Below, piece by piece: positions 51,054-61,591 of a stretch of DNA of 64,000 bases (position 1 is its first letter; every line of letters starts with the position of its first letter). The position numbers and the translations under genes are program-made. Source of the DNA: Pachyseris speciosa (lineage: Eukaryota > Cnidaria > Anthozoa > Scleractinia > Pachyseridae); NCBI GenBank assembly GCA_016490735.1, contig JAEMWC010001220.1:145001-209000 (forward strand), in the 5' to 3' direction. The notes beneath the pieces were generated by a model that saw nothing but the letters and a program-made list of their open reading frames with translations, searched no databases and was not told where the DNA came from.

Positions 51054-51829
51054 GCAGCCGGACACCCCGTTTCCAAGCGCAATTGGCCCGAGAGAGAACG
51101 CGACAGGAAAACCAAGCCTTGGGAGGACGCCATTTTGATTTGAGCCAAAGACTTGACTCAGATAACGATTCCTTCCAGCACCTCCTCCCCGTGGTTGGCC
51201 ACCAGTTCACCGCTGCCCACCATCACTTTGCAAGACCTGCAGATGGAATTGAACCACAATCAGCTTTTGAGGGAGATGGGGTTTCAGACACAAGACAGTC
51301 CCAGGAGCACCCTCACCACGCCCGATTGACCGCGGATCGGAACTTCACCACCCGCTCGACCCACCGTTGGACCCATGATGACAACACTCCACATTGGACC
51401 GTCACCTCCACCATCACGCAACCCTCACCCACGGCCACCAGCACTCGCCCCACCATGGGCGGTAAACAACCTCGTGCCCGGGCCACCGTGGGTGGCAAAC
51501 AACCCAGGTCCTGAGGCCGAGGTGGCGTGGCGTCCTGGAGGTGGCGGAGGCGGCGGAGATGGCGACAGAGGTGGCGGAGGACGCGGTGGTAGAGGCGAAG
51601 GAGGTGGACGCAGCGGTCGAGGCGCCGGCGAGGTTCCGGGCGAGGCGTCGGATGTCGCCAAGATCAAGCCGAGTTGCGCCGTCGATTGGAAATGTTGCGG
51701 GAAGAAAATCGTCAACTCACGGCCGGTCGTTACAACGCCGGGGTGACGTACACCTATACCATCACCACCATCTATAAAGACGGCCAACCACCCGACGTCA
51801 GTCGAAATTCCTCCTTCAGTTCGAATTAA
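51050..51829 (+). pseudogene. Unidentified structural-region gene, Polinton B, frameshifted
   Basis: ATG 51050 overlaps the ATPase stop by 4 bp. The first ~45 codons are Arg/Gln-rich (MSSRTPRFQAQLARERTRQE). Frame changes follow, and different frames show plausible pieces, including QDLQMELNHNQLLREMG and a coiled-coil end (LRRRLEMLREENRQL, then TYTYTITTIYKDG). A Gly/Arg/Ala-rich stretch at about 51530-51640 lies between. I cannot name a family. Confidence 0.45.
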
Positions 51830-51830
51830 C

Positions 51831-52135
51831 ATGGCACCTCCGCGCATGCGTCGTCAACTGGTCTTCTTGCGGTCCGTGTTGAAAGAAGCCAATCAACAGA
51901 AACGGCGCGAACAGTTGCAACACGCCAACGCCGATCAAATTAATGCCATCAGCGAGATGGTCTTCAATGACCTCAACGGACGCGTATCCCTGGACCAGGA
52001 CGTTGTCCGACGTCTACGCCCGCACCGACACACCCTGAGGAACCTGGCCACACGCAAACATTCCTTGAAAAAGCGCGTCAAATCGTCATGCGTCAAAAAG
52101 GTCGAGGCTTTTTAGCACGGACTGAATTCGGTGTT
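51831..52135 (+). pseudogene. Small basic helical protein, conserved in Polintons, Polinton B
   Basis: MAPPRMRRQLVFLRSVLKEA... : an LKEAN...QINAISEMVFNDLNGRVSL segment and a basic end (HTLRNLATRKHSLKK). I recall proteins with the pattern 'LL..VLK....LI..I.E...N.L.G.V.L...........LR.LA...SLK' as widespread in Polintons and adintoviruses. The frame ends at 52115 in one phase, while the expected end (RQKGRGF) is in another, so one break near 52080 is likely. Confidence 0.55.
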
Positions 52136-52162
52136 GGATTGTTGTTGCGTTCGCAAGTCGTC

Positions 52163-52405
52163 ATGAACGTCACGTTCGCCCAACGTTTGGTGGAGGCCAA
52201 TCGCGAAGCGCAAGAGTGGAAAGAGACGGCCACGGAATTGGAAGCCAAGTGTCAGGCCTTGGAAACGCACCTCCAACAGGTGAAGACGCAGCTGCACGAC
52301 TTACAGTATGAAACGGCTTGCGACGCCTGTCGCCGGCAAATGGAACGCCTAGTCAACGGTGGGACCATGGAAGTGGCGTGTCGCACCTGTTGCGCTTTCC
52401 TGTAA
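52163..52405 (+). CDS. Coiled-coil CxxC protein (80 aa), Polinton B
   Basis: ATG 52163: MNVTFAQRLVEANREAQEWK, a coiled coil through about residue 50 (ELEAKCQALETHLQQVKTQ), then CDACRRQM ... CRTCC, a likely zinc site. The frame is open upstream, so it could instead be joined to the preceding gene. The coil plus CxxC layout recalls the gene at 41663. Confidence 0.5.
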   Translation: MNVTFAQRLVEANREAQEWKETATELEAKCQALETHLQQVKTQLHDLQYETACDACRRQMERLVNGGTMEVACRTCCAFL

Positions 52406-52451
52406 ACATAGCCACCAGTGCTTTTCAAACGCGTTTCCTGGTCAAAACCTG

Positions 52452-53009
52452 ATGCAAAACCTGGTGGACCATTACAAGGGACGACTGACCGAAAATACGC
52501 AACTGGACAAAGCCGCCCGTCTGGCCGCCGAGAAACACGCCATTTTGACCTCCGAGCTGCCAGCCGGCATCAAGGTGGCCAGAATGAAGCCGGTGTCCAA
52601 GCAGTTGCGCAAACTCACCCGCCGCGTCCGTCAAGGCACCACCTCGACGGCCGCGGCAGTGCCTTTGGACGAAGAGGAGGACGAGGGACTGGTCAGGGGA
52701 CCTCTGGATACCATGCTCAAGACCTTACTAAGGGGGCAGACTCCGCGCCTTGCCGCCAAAACGCCGTCTGTCACGCCACGTGCGAGACCCATACCGGCCC
52801 TTCGAAAAAAAAAATCTCCGCCGGAAACCACCCCACCCTTGGCCCAAGCCACTTCGCGAGCGCAAAAACTCTTGCAAGCCAGTTGAGAGTGTCGCACCAC
52901 TCGCAAGAAACGCGCCACCGAAGTCGAGCGCTTGAGACCGTTGCCCGGTTGGGAAGATTGGCACACTCGACGCGTGAGACGGAGATTGGATGAGCAAGAC
53001 TTCTCGTAA
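52452..53009 (+). pseudogene. Basic Polinton B protein with one in-frame TGA
   Basis: From ATG 52452 (MQNLVDHYKGRLTENTQLDK) the frame runs through a Lys/Arg-rich part (QLRKLTRRVRQG), an acidic patch (DEEEDEG) and a basic Pro-rich part. An in-frame TGA at 52884-52886 is followed in the same frame by LRPLPGWEDWHTRR and a stop at 53007-53009. The end overlaps the start of the PLA2-like gene by 20 bp. Family unknown; the position suggests an internal virion protein. Confidence 0.5.
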
Positions 53010-53374
53010 AAGGCCGGAAAGGAGCCGGCTCAGCCAGCGTCTGCGTCGACGCCGACGGAGCAGGCGCGGCCGACTCTTGGACATTCAACATTCGCTGTAC
53101 AAGACGGGTATTGAATTTCACTTGCCCGGCTACCATAACTTGGGGCCGGGGACGCGACTCAAGCGGCGCCTAGGGCAGCAGGACTCGGGGTCAATCGTTT
53201 GGACGCCTTAGCCAAACAGCACGACGTGGATTACGACTGCGACAAGACGTTGAGGACAAGTGGGAAGCCGACAAGAAAATGATCAAGGCCATCAAAGCCC
53301 TACCGGGGACCCATACTTGGCCAGAGGCCATCGTCAAGAAAATACTGCAAGCCAAAGTGTGTTTAAAATTGTAA
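52990..53374 (+). pseudogene. Viral phospholipase-A2-like protein, Polinton B, two frameshifts
   Basis: A basic N-terminus (SKTSRKRPERSRLSQRLRRR) is followed by LPGYHNLGPGT, a calcium-loop-like motif. After a break near 53190, AKQHDVDY carries the His-Asp pair of parvovirus VP1-type PLA2. Another break near 53250 precedes a helical end (KMIKAIKAL ... KILQAKVCL). In parvoviruses this domain opens the endosomal membrane during entry. The order LGPG ... NRLD ... HD is the basis for the call. This copy is disrupted. Confidence 0.65.
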
Positions 53375-53438
53375 TGTTTATTTTCACATTCATGGTGCAT
53401 TAGAAAAGTCATTTCATTGACAAGACAGTGTCTGTGGT

Positions 53439-55480
53439 TTATGCTTCCTCCTCCACCATCTCGTAGCCGTAAGGGAAGGTCCGAGGTGTGACGGGATCCA
53501 ACACGCGCTTGGAGTAAACCAGGCGGTAGTCCTTGGTTTGGGGTTGGGTGTACAGGGCATAGGCTTTTGCATCCCACACGATGTGATGGGACTTTGTGAT
53601 GCGCGTGGTGCGCGGTGCCGCCAGGGGATGCTCCAATTCGTCCAAGGTGTTTTGGCGCAACACCTGGTAGTTCAACTACGCCGTGCCCTCGCTGTTCAAC
53701 GTTAAGCCCCGCACTTTGCAAACGGTGTGGTCCCCGCGTGTCCGGTACCCGTAATTCTTGGAACCCCCGAGCAAAATTCCACGATGGGGTCGTCGGCCTC
53801 CAGCTCGCTCTAAAATCGCCCAGATAATCCCCAGCGGCGGGTCGGGTTGGTCGGGACGGTGCAGGAAAATCACCGAATCCGTGTCAAAGTACAACACGCG
53901 TTCCCCCAGCAGCTCCAGCGCCTCGTACAAGCGCAAGCGAGCCCAACAAATGGTGAAACAGTCGATGAAGATGTTGAGATTGGGCGACAGGCTTTCGGCG
54001 TTCATATCCTTCTTGAATTGCACCTCCACGCGTTCTTCGGTCAAGGGACTGACGTAGCGAATGTCGTTCTGGTCGCTGTCCAAAAAGCTGTGAAAGGGTT
54101 GGGGGTCCACAAACTCGCGCACCTGGGTCTTGTCCTCGCGTTGTCCGAATTTTCCCCACATGCTGTTGAGCATCATCTTGGCCAGCGCCCGCAGCCCAGG
54201 GTTCTTCTGGATGCGATCGTAGTCCAGGCGAATACCCTCCCGCTGGTAGTAAGCGTCGATGTGAGCTCGCTTCTAGGCTTCTATCAGGCAACCGGGCGGC
54301 CAACCGCTGGCTTCTTCCTTCATCTTGAGCCAGGTGTTGACGTAATCCTCTAACAACCCCAACCGCGTCTCGGCAAAGTGCCACACCTCATGAATGCTCA
54401 GGATAGAGTAGCCCATGGCTTCGGCTTTTTCCAATTCCGGCGTGCACCAGATCCCCACCAGAGCGCGGTTGGCGTACGGGTGTTGGCACTGGCACACCTT
54501 GTGGAACAGGGGGCGGTCCACGTTACTCTCCACGCAGCTGTGGCAGGGGGGGAACGTTAATTTGTCGTGGGTGCGATGGGGCAACAAGGGGTGGAACAAC
54601 CTCTCGGGTGGCAACACCGTGCACTTGACCAAACCGAAGTAGTCCGAAATGTCCGTCGTGTCGGGTTGGTAAATGATCTGCGGATGTCCCACCGGGTACC
54701 GGCCCGTCTTGTTGACGAAGGGGTACAGACTAGTGTAATCGAAGTAACGAATCTCTTCCCCCTGGGTTGGGTCGGCGGCGCAATACAGTTGCACGGCGTT
54801 GGTGCGGCCGCCAAAGAAAGCCTCCCGCGGGTTCAAGGGCTCCGGCAACTCCAGCTCTTGCACAAAGGCCCGCACGTCCGGGTCCTCCATCTTCAAGCGG
54901 TTCCACTCGCACTCCCACATCTCCACCACCCGATAGCCACGCTCGCGCAAGAACTGCATCTTGCGTTCGGTGACCATCCGTGCGTCGTCCATGGAACGAC
55001 CCAAGAAGCGGCGGTGGTCCTCGGTGCGCTGGGGAAAACAAGTGCGACAACTGTGCCAGAAACAACCGTGAAACTCGTAGGCCACGTGACCTTCGGCCTG
55101 GTAGCCATCCAAACTGTACCACGAACCGGGCATCCAGTGTTCGCCCACATTGTGCGCGTGTTCCAAGTGGTTGCGCCACAAGGGGTGATAGTTGTCCGCA
55201 TGGTCGGGGTAACCCATAGACATGACATCGTCATCTTGCATTTCCTGTTCCATCAGGGCATTCCACTCATCGTTACGCAAACGACGCTCGTGCCACAGCA
55301 CCATGCATGGGCCCCAGGGAATGATTGGTCTTTAGACGCCACCCCTGCAAGGGTTCGCTGGCAATAGTGTCGGGCTCCATGTGGTTCATGCGCAAGTCCC
55401 GGTTGCAAGCCGAAGCGATGGTGATCTGATCGAATATCGTTTCAGGTATACATTGACCCTCTGATACGCCTGGCCAGCCT
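53439..55480 (-). pseudogene. POLB: Protein-primed family B DNA polymerase, Polinton B, two TAG stops, N-terminus damaged
   Basis: A single minus-strand frame covers 55304 to 53439 apart from TAG at 54273-54275 and 53676-53678. Motif A is FDYTSLYPFVN (~54735), then LFHPLLPHR and CHSC, motif B KMMLNSMWGKFGQ (~54165) and motif C YFDTDSVI (~53885), all catalytic Asp residues present. Upstream, ITIASACNRDLR and TIASEPLQGW are found in a different frame (~55330-55430), so a break lies near 55310. The region that should hold the 3'-5' exonuclease N-terminus is not recognised upstream of 55480. It differs clearly from the PolB of Polinton A. Confidence 0.85.
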
Positions 55481-55545
55481 CAATTCCTCCTACCAACTGA
55501 CGATCCAACGCATACGCCACCTGGCCTGTGACCGCTGGTTAACAT

Positions 55546-55553
55546 TATAAAAC
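55546..55553 (+). promoter_or_regulatory. TATA box facing the right-end Cys-rich region
   Basis: TATAAAAC on the plus strand about 105 bp before ATG 55651. An acceptor-like TTTTCTTGACAG lies just before that ATG. Confidence 0.45.
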
Positions 55554-55650
55554 AAACACAACATCTTCCTTGAAATTCGTACCAGTTATCTCATGCACGT
55601 GGATTATTAAAACGCTGTGCTTGGTTTTCTTGACAGAGATTGATCGATCC

Positions 55651-55812
55651 ATGGCTGAATGCCACGCCTCCCCGAAAGACTCTTCGTTTGCCCCCACCTC
55701 CGCAGCTGCGGTCAATGGATCCACGTGTTCCGCCGCCACATCATTTACCACATCCTACAATCCCTTTGATTGTCTGTTCTCTGTCTCTCGCAACTGTTTA
55801 TTGTGCCCATGA
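55651..55812 (+). CDS. Ser/Thr/Ala-rich small protein with C-terminal CLLCP
   Basis: MAECHASPKDSSFAPTSAAA ... ending SRNCLLCP and a stop. The same ending type (YRSCTLCP, stop) recurs at about 55985. It lies just after an acceptor-like sequence and could be an exon or a complete small protein. Confidence 0.4.
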   Translation: MAECHASPKDSSFAPTSAAAVNGSTCSAATSFTTSYNPFDCLFSVSRNCLLCP

Positions 55813-55859
55813 TCCTTTGGCCCAGCGTACGCCCCGGCAGAGTTAACCCACCCAAAGTC

Positions 55860-57172
55860 ATGATCCTCATCTGCCCTGTTTTCAGTGAATGCGGTCAACA
55901 ACTACGGGCCCTCAATAGACTTGCTTTGAGTCATTTGTGCCAATGAAAGTGTCTGTTCTATCGTAGCTGTACATTGTGCCCATGATCTGTCTACACCATG
56001 GTCCAATCGTCATCTCATCCAGAGTCAGGATGCTCGTCTGCCCTTACTTTGGTCAATGCCGTCAACACCTGTGCGCCCTCAGTTCCCTGGCTTTGCGTCA
56101 CGTACGCCATTGCGATACCAACTATCGCGGCCGAGATGTAACTTTGCGTCGCTATTTTTGCAGATCCTAACCAGCACCCACCTCTGCTCGGACATTGATC
56201 CCAGTACTGGGCGCATGCGGGTCAGACCTGTCTCCATCTTCCCACCCACTTCTTTTACCAAGAGATTGACTTTCATTCCCCTGCTTTCCTTTCCAGTGCA
56301 TGAAAGACATGCTGAACCTGTTCCCCAATCATCCCGACGCCGGGATCAAGTTTTGCCAGCACCTCCAACGCTATTGGATCCAACAACGTTTCGTGCGCTG
56401 TGAACATTGCCAACACTTCACTTTGTTAAACGCCTGTCAAGAATGCCACTTTCAAGACCACTCCTATCGTTATCCTTTCAGTTGCAAATATTGTAAAGAT
56501 TAGCCTTTTGATAGTTTCATTAAAAACCGTTTATTTTTATTGCAGTGTTTTGTGGATACTTTCTGTTCTGTGGATTTCTCCACCGCTCCAGATCGCCTGT
56601 TGTCACGCGAGATGTTCCCCAATCGTTGCCGTCGCCGCCAATCCTGTCGCCGCTGCCGACACCTGCTCCCCTTCTACATCTACTATTACGACTTCTACTA
56701 CTGAACCGTGAATTTTCTTTGCAGTGTTTTGTGGATTTTGGTGGCTTTTCTACCGCTCCCTTGGACCCTATTCACTGTACCCACGGGAGACCCTCCAGAT
56801 CCGACGAGTTCCGTCACCGCCGCTCCTGTCGCCGCTGCCGAGACTTACTCCCCTCCTACTGTCCCGCCTGTGAACCCTTTGCCTGCAGCATTTGCAAACC
56901 AAAGTTATCCACTCTCTCACAAACCACTGTAACTGTTTTCTTTCGTAAACCTTAGTTGCAAACAACACTGACTGCCTGCTCTCCCTTGCAGGTGCTGTTT
57001 GCATGTGCGGTCAACAAGTACAAGTCACGACAATTGTTTCTCTGCCCTTTCTACAATGACTGTGGAGAACAAACACGAAGCTGTGCGCCATACACCATAC
57101 GCCGTCATCCGCCGAATTTTGAACGTATTTTCAACGTTGTAAATAGGACCATTATAAGATACCATTAAACAG
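55860..57172 (+). other. Cluster of repeated Cys-rich modules with splice-acceptor-like boundaries
   Basis: Three related short modules carry CP-aromatic-x-x-C-x-x-Q: ICPVFSECGQQLRALNRLAL (~55872), VCPYFGQCRQHLCALSSLAL (~56038) and LCPFYNDCGEQT (~57042). Two tandem copies of another module begin TGCAG/TGTTTTGTGGAT (~56544 and ~56724) and share SCRRCR-LLP. Many modules follow pyrimidine-rich ...CAG sequences (TTTTCAG, TTTTCCAG, TTTGCAG, ATTGCAG). No family is recognised. The region may be a multi-exon, alternatively spliced gene or decayed duplicates. Confidence 0.45.
56300..56503 (+). CDS. Small zinc-finger-like protein (67 aa), Polinton B right end
   Basis: ATG-to-TAG frame MKDMLNLFPNHPDAG ... 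VRCEHCQHFTLLNACQECHF ... FSCKYCKD: three C-x2-C pairs plus His residues, enough for one or two zinc sites. It lies directly after TTTCCTTTTCCAG, so it may be the last exon of a spliced gene. No family recognised. Confidence 0.5.
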   Translation: MKDMLNLFPNHPDAGIKFCQHLQRYWIQQRFVRCEHCQHFTLLNACQECHFQDHSYRYPFSCKYCKD

Positions 57173-57233
57173 TGTGTCAATAACCATCACGTGTCCGTTC
57201 ATTGACTCTCGTCCCTCTCCAAGTAGAAATCTA

Positions 57234-57480
57234 GGTCCATTTTGAACCATTTTTTAATGAGATGCAAAAATACGCGGGCGCAGGGAGATTGATACGGTCA
57301 CGTGACCCTTTTGATTGACAGCTCGTTCTGGCTTCTGATTGGTCCATGAGCCTGCAAACAATCATCCTCTTACCTGCGGTTATTCCAATGACATCAGCTG
57401 TCACTTTTTTGAAATACTCGATTCTGATTGGTCGAGACCAGTTTGATGGACTTGGGTCTATCCTAGCGCATAGTACTACT
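57234..57480 (-). repeat. Polinton B right terminal inverted repeat
   Basis: Reverse complement of the left TIR with scattered substitutions; ends ...CATAGTACTACT followed by CTGGTT. Confidence 0.93.
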
Positions 57481-57486
57481 CTGGTT
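57481..57486. repeat. Target-site duplication of Polinton B, right copy (CTGGTT)
   Basis: Identical to 37393-37398. Confidence 0.92.
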
Positions 57487-59534
57487 ACTGATCTCTACTC
57501 CACATGAGTTACCACCGACTAAACTTAAATATATTTTTTAACAGCGACATTTTTTTCTGTCACCAAACAAATTTGTTTGCAACAGTGCTAGTACCAAACC
57601 TTACAAGGAAGGGAAGCTGCAGCTTAATAATTACCAACAAGAAATTTAATTAAATTTTATTTGTTCACAACTTAAGTGAGGAGCAGCAGTTCATCAAAGA
57701 AGGTTGTATGTACATCAATTATAAAAGGCATTAAATTTGAATTATTTTGTTATAACACCTCACAACAGATGATCTTAAATATCGGTAACCTTCCTGCCAT
57801 GTCGTTTAGGTTTAGTCATCTTTTATGTCATGTCCTACAATCCCTATCGTTTTGGTTCCCTCGCCATTTTTGTACTATTTTTTTTCTATATAACCATAAG
57901 GATTGTTATTTCCGTGTGTTTATCTTACAAGTAATTCATCTATCATTGTAAGTTCATTGTGCGTGGCAAATAAATTAATAAATACTACATCTAACAACAA
58001 AATTGTTTAAAAACTTTTACCTCTCCCGCTGTCCCCCATTTGGGTCACAGCCCCGATCTGGTAAAAGAATTAAGAGAAACAACACTGACAAGGGAGAGGG
58101 AGGCGCCAAAAGTACAAAATAGCCTTTAATGGTGTGCTGTCTCAAGTAATTTTGTCGCCGACTGTGTTGGTGGAATTTAAGGTATTTGGGAGAGGCAATG
58201 ATTAACATGAGTTGTGTGTGATTTTCTGGACGGTCACGTAGACTTAGATGTTCGTTGTAATTTGTGATGTTGGGGGAGCACGTAATTTGGGCGTACAGAG
58301 TAGGTCAACGTCTATTTGGTATGACTTATTTATTTTAGGCCATGACGAGTAATATAAGCAGCAATGTTATCATTCAGTAATTAAAAAGAGAACGGCAGTG
58401 GAATGGAAATGGTTTACACGCTACAATTGTATTTACAAACAATTCTATGTACATAGCATTCAAATTGCTTGATGTATTTATGGGGGAGGGCGGCAACTAA
58501 TTCTCTGTATAAGTGTCAGAAAATTAATAAACGTTTTAATATCTTATGAACATGTGTGTTGTCTATGCACTTCAGTCTTGCAGAGAATTAATGATTCTGA
58601 AGGAAGTAGAGAAATCAACATCTAATACGTTACACTGTCTGTTTACAGTGCATCTAGATCTGTGAATCAATTGCACCAAAACATTTGCTGATGCTATGAA
58701 GAAAGTTTTCAGTATCGCTCGCTTTGCAGATACTACTTTATATAACATTGTCCCCATAGGGTGATCTAAGGCACTAGAAAAGGCTAACAGATGAGAAATT
58801 GGATGAAGCAAGGCGGCAAAAAGTGTGAAAAAGACATTCTTGTTTTAGTGTGCATGAGTCACCGCTAAAGCAAAAAACTGGAATTTGATTATTTTTTCCA
58901 ACACTTAGTTCAATATCACCATGATCATTATCTTAAAAACACCACTTTCTACGGTGACATGGGCCTGAAAACAACTATTTCAACTGCTTTGTTTGCTACT
59001 CTTTCTAGCAGTCTTCATTTGGAACTGCTGCCATAGAAATTTCTTAGAAACCACGCTGTTTCAAAAATGGTGACTCGTTGGTAACTTGTGATCAGATGTC
59101 ACTGCGCATGCTGACTAAGTAAAGCAGGAAAACGATGGGGTATAGCAGGACAATTTTTGCCTTTTTCTTTACGGCCAGGGCATTCCAAATCATTTTAGTT
59201 AGTAAATTAAACTTAGGGGAGATTTCTATAATTATACCCAGACAGAACATTAGCACTCTCTTGACAGGATCATAATACAAGTTAATAAAAGTTTTAAATT
59301 TATTTTTCTTAAGAGTGCAACCAAGCTACATGTAACACTGTCAGTGCTCAAACATTTTTTAAGTAAGAAGACCAGATATCTCAAAACTCACAGAGTAAGA
59401 TGGTGAACAAGGAGTGTGTGTTCCATTATATATTAAAATGTTTGTTAGTGAATGTCAGTAAATGTAGGTTTGTTCATTTTTATTTGTTGTAAACCGCCAC
59501 GGACAATTTATTGGAGTTGGGCGCTATAGAAATA
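57487..59534. other. Host non-coding stretch
   Basis: AT-rich sequence without recognisable gene or repeat. Confidence 0.4.
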
Positions 59535-59535
59535 C

Positions 59536-59584
<49 letters not shown>
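59535..59584. repeat. (ATT)n microsatellite
   Basis: About sixteen uninterrupted TTA/ATT triplets following TAAACCGCCACGGACAATTT and GCGCTATAGAAATAC. Confidence 0.95.
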
Positions 59585-59586
<2 letters not shown>

Positions 59587-60460
59587 CCAGAAGATGATGT
59601 CAGTGATGCTACATGTACATGTACAGACCAGCGCCTTCCACCAACATCAGCTCTACAGAAAGACAACTATACACTATCAAGATCAAATTTGGGTGAAATT
59701 AAAAGAAGATTCCACTTCCTCTACCACTGCCACTACTGTTGTTGCTGTTGTTTTCAAATCTGGCAATGTGTTTATGGAAGGTTTGCTGGCCCAGTGGTTT
59801 AGTGTGCTCTCATCGTACTGTAATGGTAGGCAGGGTTTTCATTAAGAATTGTAGAAACAGGAGAATAGTGTAGGAGAATTTATTATGAAAGGACAAAGCT
59901 CTTTCAGGCCGAGCAAGCGAAATTTAGCTGGAGAATTCTGCGTAATAGCCGGAGTATTCTCCGATCTCCGATGCCTAATGAACACGTACCCTGGGTAGGG
60001 TCGGTGGTTCAAAGCCTCGACAGAGTCAAGTTGTTTTCTTTGATCTGTTTTTTTCCTTTTCACTTGTTTTTCTTTCTTTCTTTCTTTCTTTTTTTTTGTC
60101 AATGCTTAAGCTGTAAAACTGATTCTGCGATTTAACACGGAAAAGTGGTGAGCTGATTCTATGGATATTTGCTACTCGAGAAACCAAGGCCAACTGGCAC
60201 TGAAGCTTAACAAAACACTAGCACTTCGATTTGTCTGACCGTTTCAAAGAAAGAGAAGAATTTGGTATAAACCAGCGTCTTAGACCTGTTGACCACTTTC
60301 TAGACGGTAACCGATATCTCCAACAAAATGTACATTAGAGTAATTCAATTCTGACTAAACATTTCTTTCAAAAAGGCTTTTGCAATTTCCGACTCTGACC
60401 CCTATTGATAAATATTTTTGTACAGGAGCCTATCAATCCGCTTGAACTAAATTTGTGTAA
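59585..60460. other. Host non-coding stretch with a TTTC-rich tract
   Basis: Contains TTTCTTTCTTTCTTTC at about 60070. No recognisable gene. Confidence 0.4.
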
Positions 60461-60595
60461 CGATAGACTGTGAGCAGTCCATCTTTTCTCTCCTTCATCG
60501 ATCTTGTGATGTGAGCAAGCGCAAAGCGCAAGTGAGCGGAAAGAAACAGGGACTGCATCCTTTTCTCTTTGAGACACGTTTGACAAAGCCATGAA
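60461..60595. repeat. Interspersed repeat copy 1
   Basis: GACTGTGAGCAGTCCATCTT ... GATCTTGTGATGTGAGC ... AGGGACTGCATCCTTTTCTC matches the reverse complement of 62513-62640. Confidence 0.65.
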
Positions 60596-61305
60596 CCCAT
60601 TTACAGCGGTTACCAGCCACAACCGCCCTCCAATGATGTTTTCCCATTTTTGGTGTACGTCAATAAAATGTTTCCATGACAATAGTGACCTCGTTTCATG
60701 TCAGTTTTACCGTCACATTTGATCATCGATGGGATCAGGTATAATTTCTCAGTTATTACTGACAAAGTCTTTTCCAGTTTCGTTGAGATAAAGAATTATT
60801 TTTATCGAGACAACGTGGTCTGTCCTTGAATTACACAGCAGAAACACCTTTTGGGAGCAAAACGTTTGTGAAGAAGGTAATTGATTGTACGTAAACACTG
60901 GAGCCGTAAGCTATCCGCCAAAGAAGATCAGGCCAAAGAAACGAAAAATACCAGGTAGCTGAAACATTGGCCTCAGAAAATGAGTTGAGTTGTGTGGAGA
61001 TTTACTTTTTATCAGCTTTTTATAGATGTAGATTATTTTTAGCTGCGGGAATTCTTGTCTTTCATCATGCTATATATCCAGAAATCTATCTTGACGAGTT
61101 GCAAGCATGGTAGGAGTTCGAGAGAGGTGAGGTATGTGCAATGCAAACCCTCAGCAGAACTATACGACAAATGGGATTGACAGTACAAACAGGTACTGAA
61201 GCAGTCAAATTTTTGTAGTTCATCCTGTAATAAAGGTTATTATTAATTTGTTTTAGTTCTCATGTTGTTGTGGTTGTACACTGTTGTAAATTTGCAGCCT
61301 CAAAT
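60596..61305. other. Host non-coding stretch
   Basis: Nothing recognisable. Confidence 0.4.
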
Positions 61306-61585
61306 CATTGACCGTGAGCGAGTCGCACAAAAAGGCACAGATATCAGACGATTTACTTCTCAGTTTCAACCAGAACAGTTTCTGTTTACAGACAGTCAAG
61401 TAAAGATGAAAGAGCAACTTGCCGTGGGTACTCTGCGAACAGACACTGAAATAGTGGTTTCAGAAACTCCACTCAATCTGTGTTTGTTTAAAAGAAACCC
61501 TGTTACTGTCATGGATACATTTGATTCACGTCCACCAAAACTTAGTTTCCCAAAAAGGACAAAGGTGTTGGTGGGTGCATGTGAC
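61306..61585 (+). other. Possible host exon
   Basis: An open frame of about 93 codons between an acceptor-like AAATTTGCAG and a donor-like GTGACTG/GTAACC. The composition is protein-like (RRFTSQFQPEQFLFTDSQVK), but no domain is recognised and the acceptor has a weak pyrimidine tract. Confidence 0.3.
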
Positions 61586-61591
61586 TGGTAA

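Larger units (their letters stand above)
37399..57480. mobile_element. Polinton B: 20.1-kb adintovirus-like Polinton
   Basis: TIRs of 247 bp start AGTAGTACTATG, the Polinton-type AG start, and a 6-bp duplication flanks them. It encodes PolB, integrase with chromodomain, hexon-like capsid, adenain protease, ATPase, pX-like core proteins, a PLA2-like protein and an accessory arm with RING and SLOG proteins. The coding DNA is visibly more GC-rich than the surrounding host. Several genes are intact, so it is younger or less decayed than Polinton A, but PolB, ATPase, integrase and capsid carry stops or frameshifts. Confidence 0.97.

Noticed and set aside
54567..55367. 266-codon plus-strand frame opposite PolB B
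   Set aside because: Shadow; the minus strand carries polymerase motifs.
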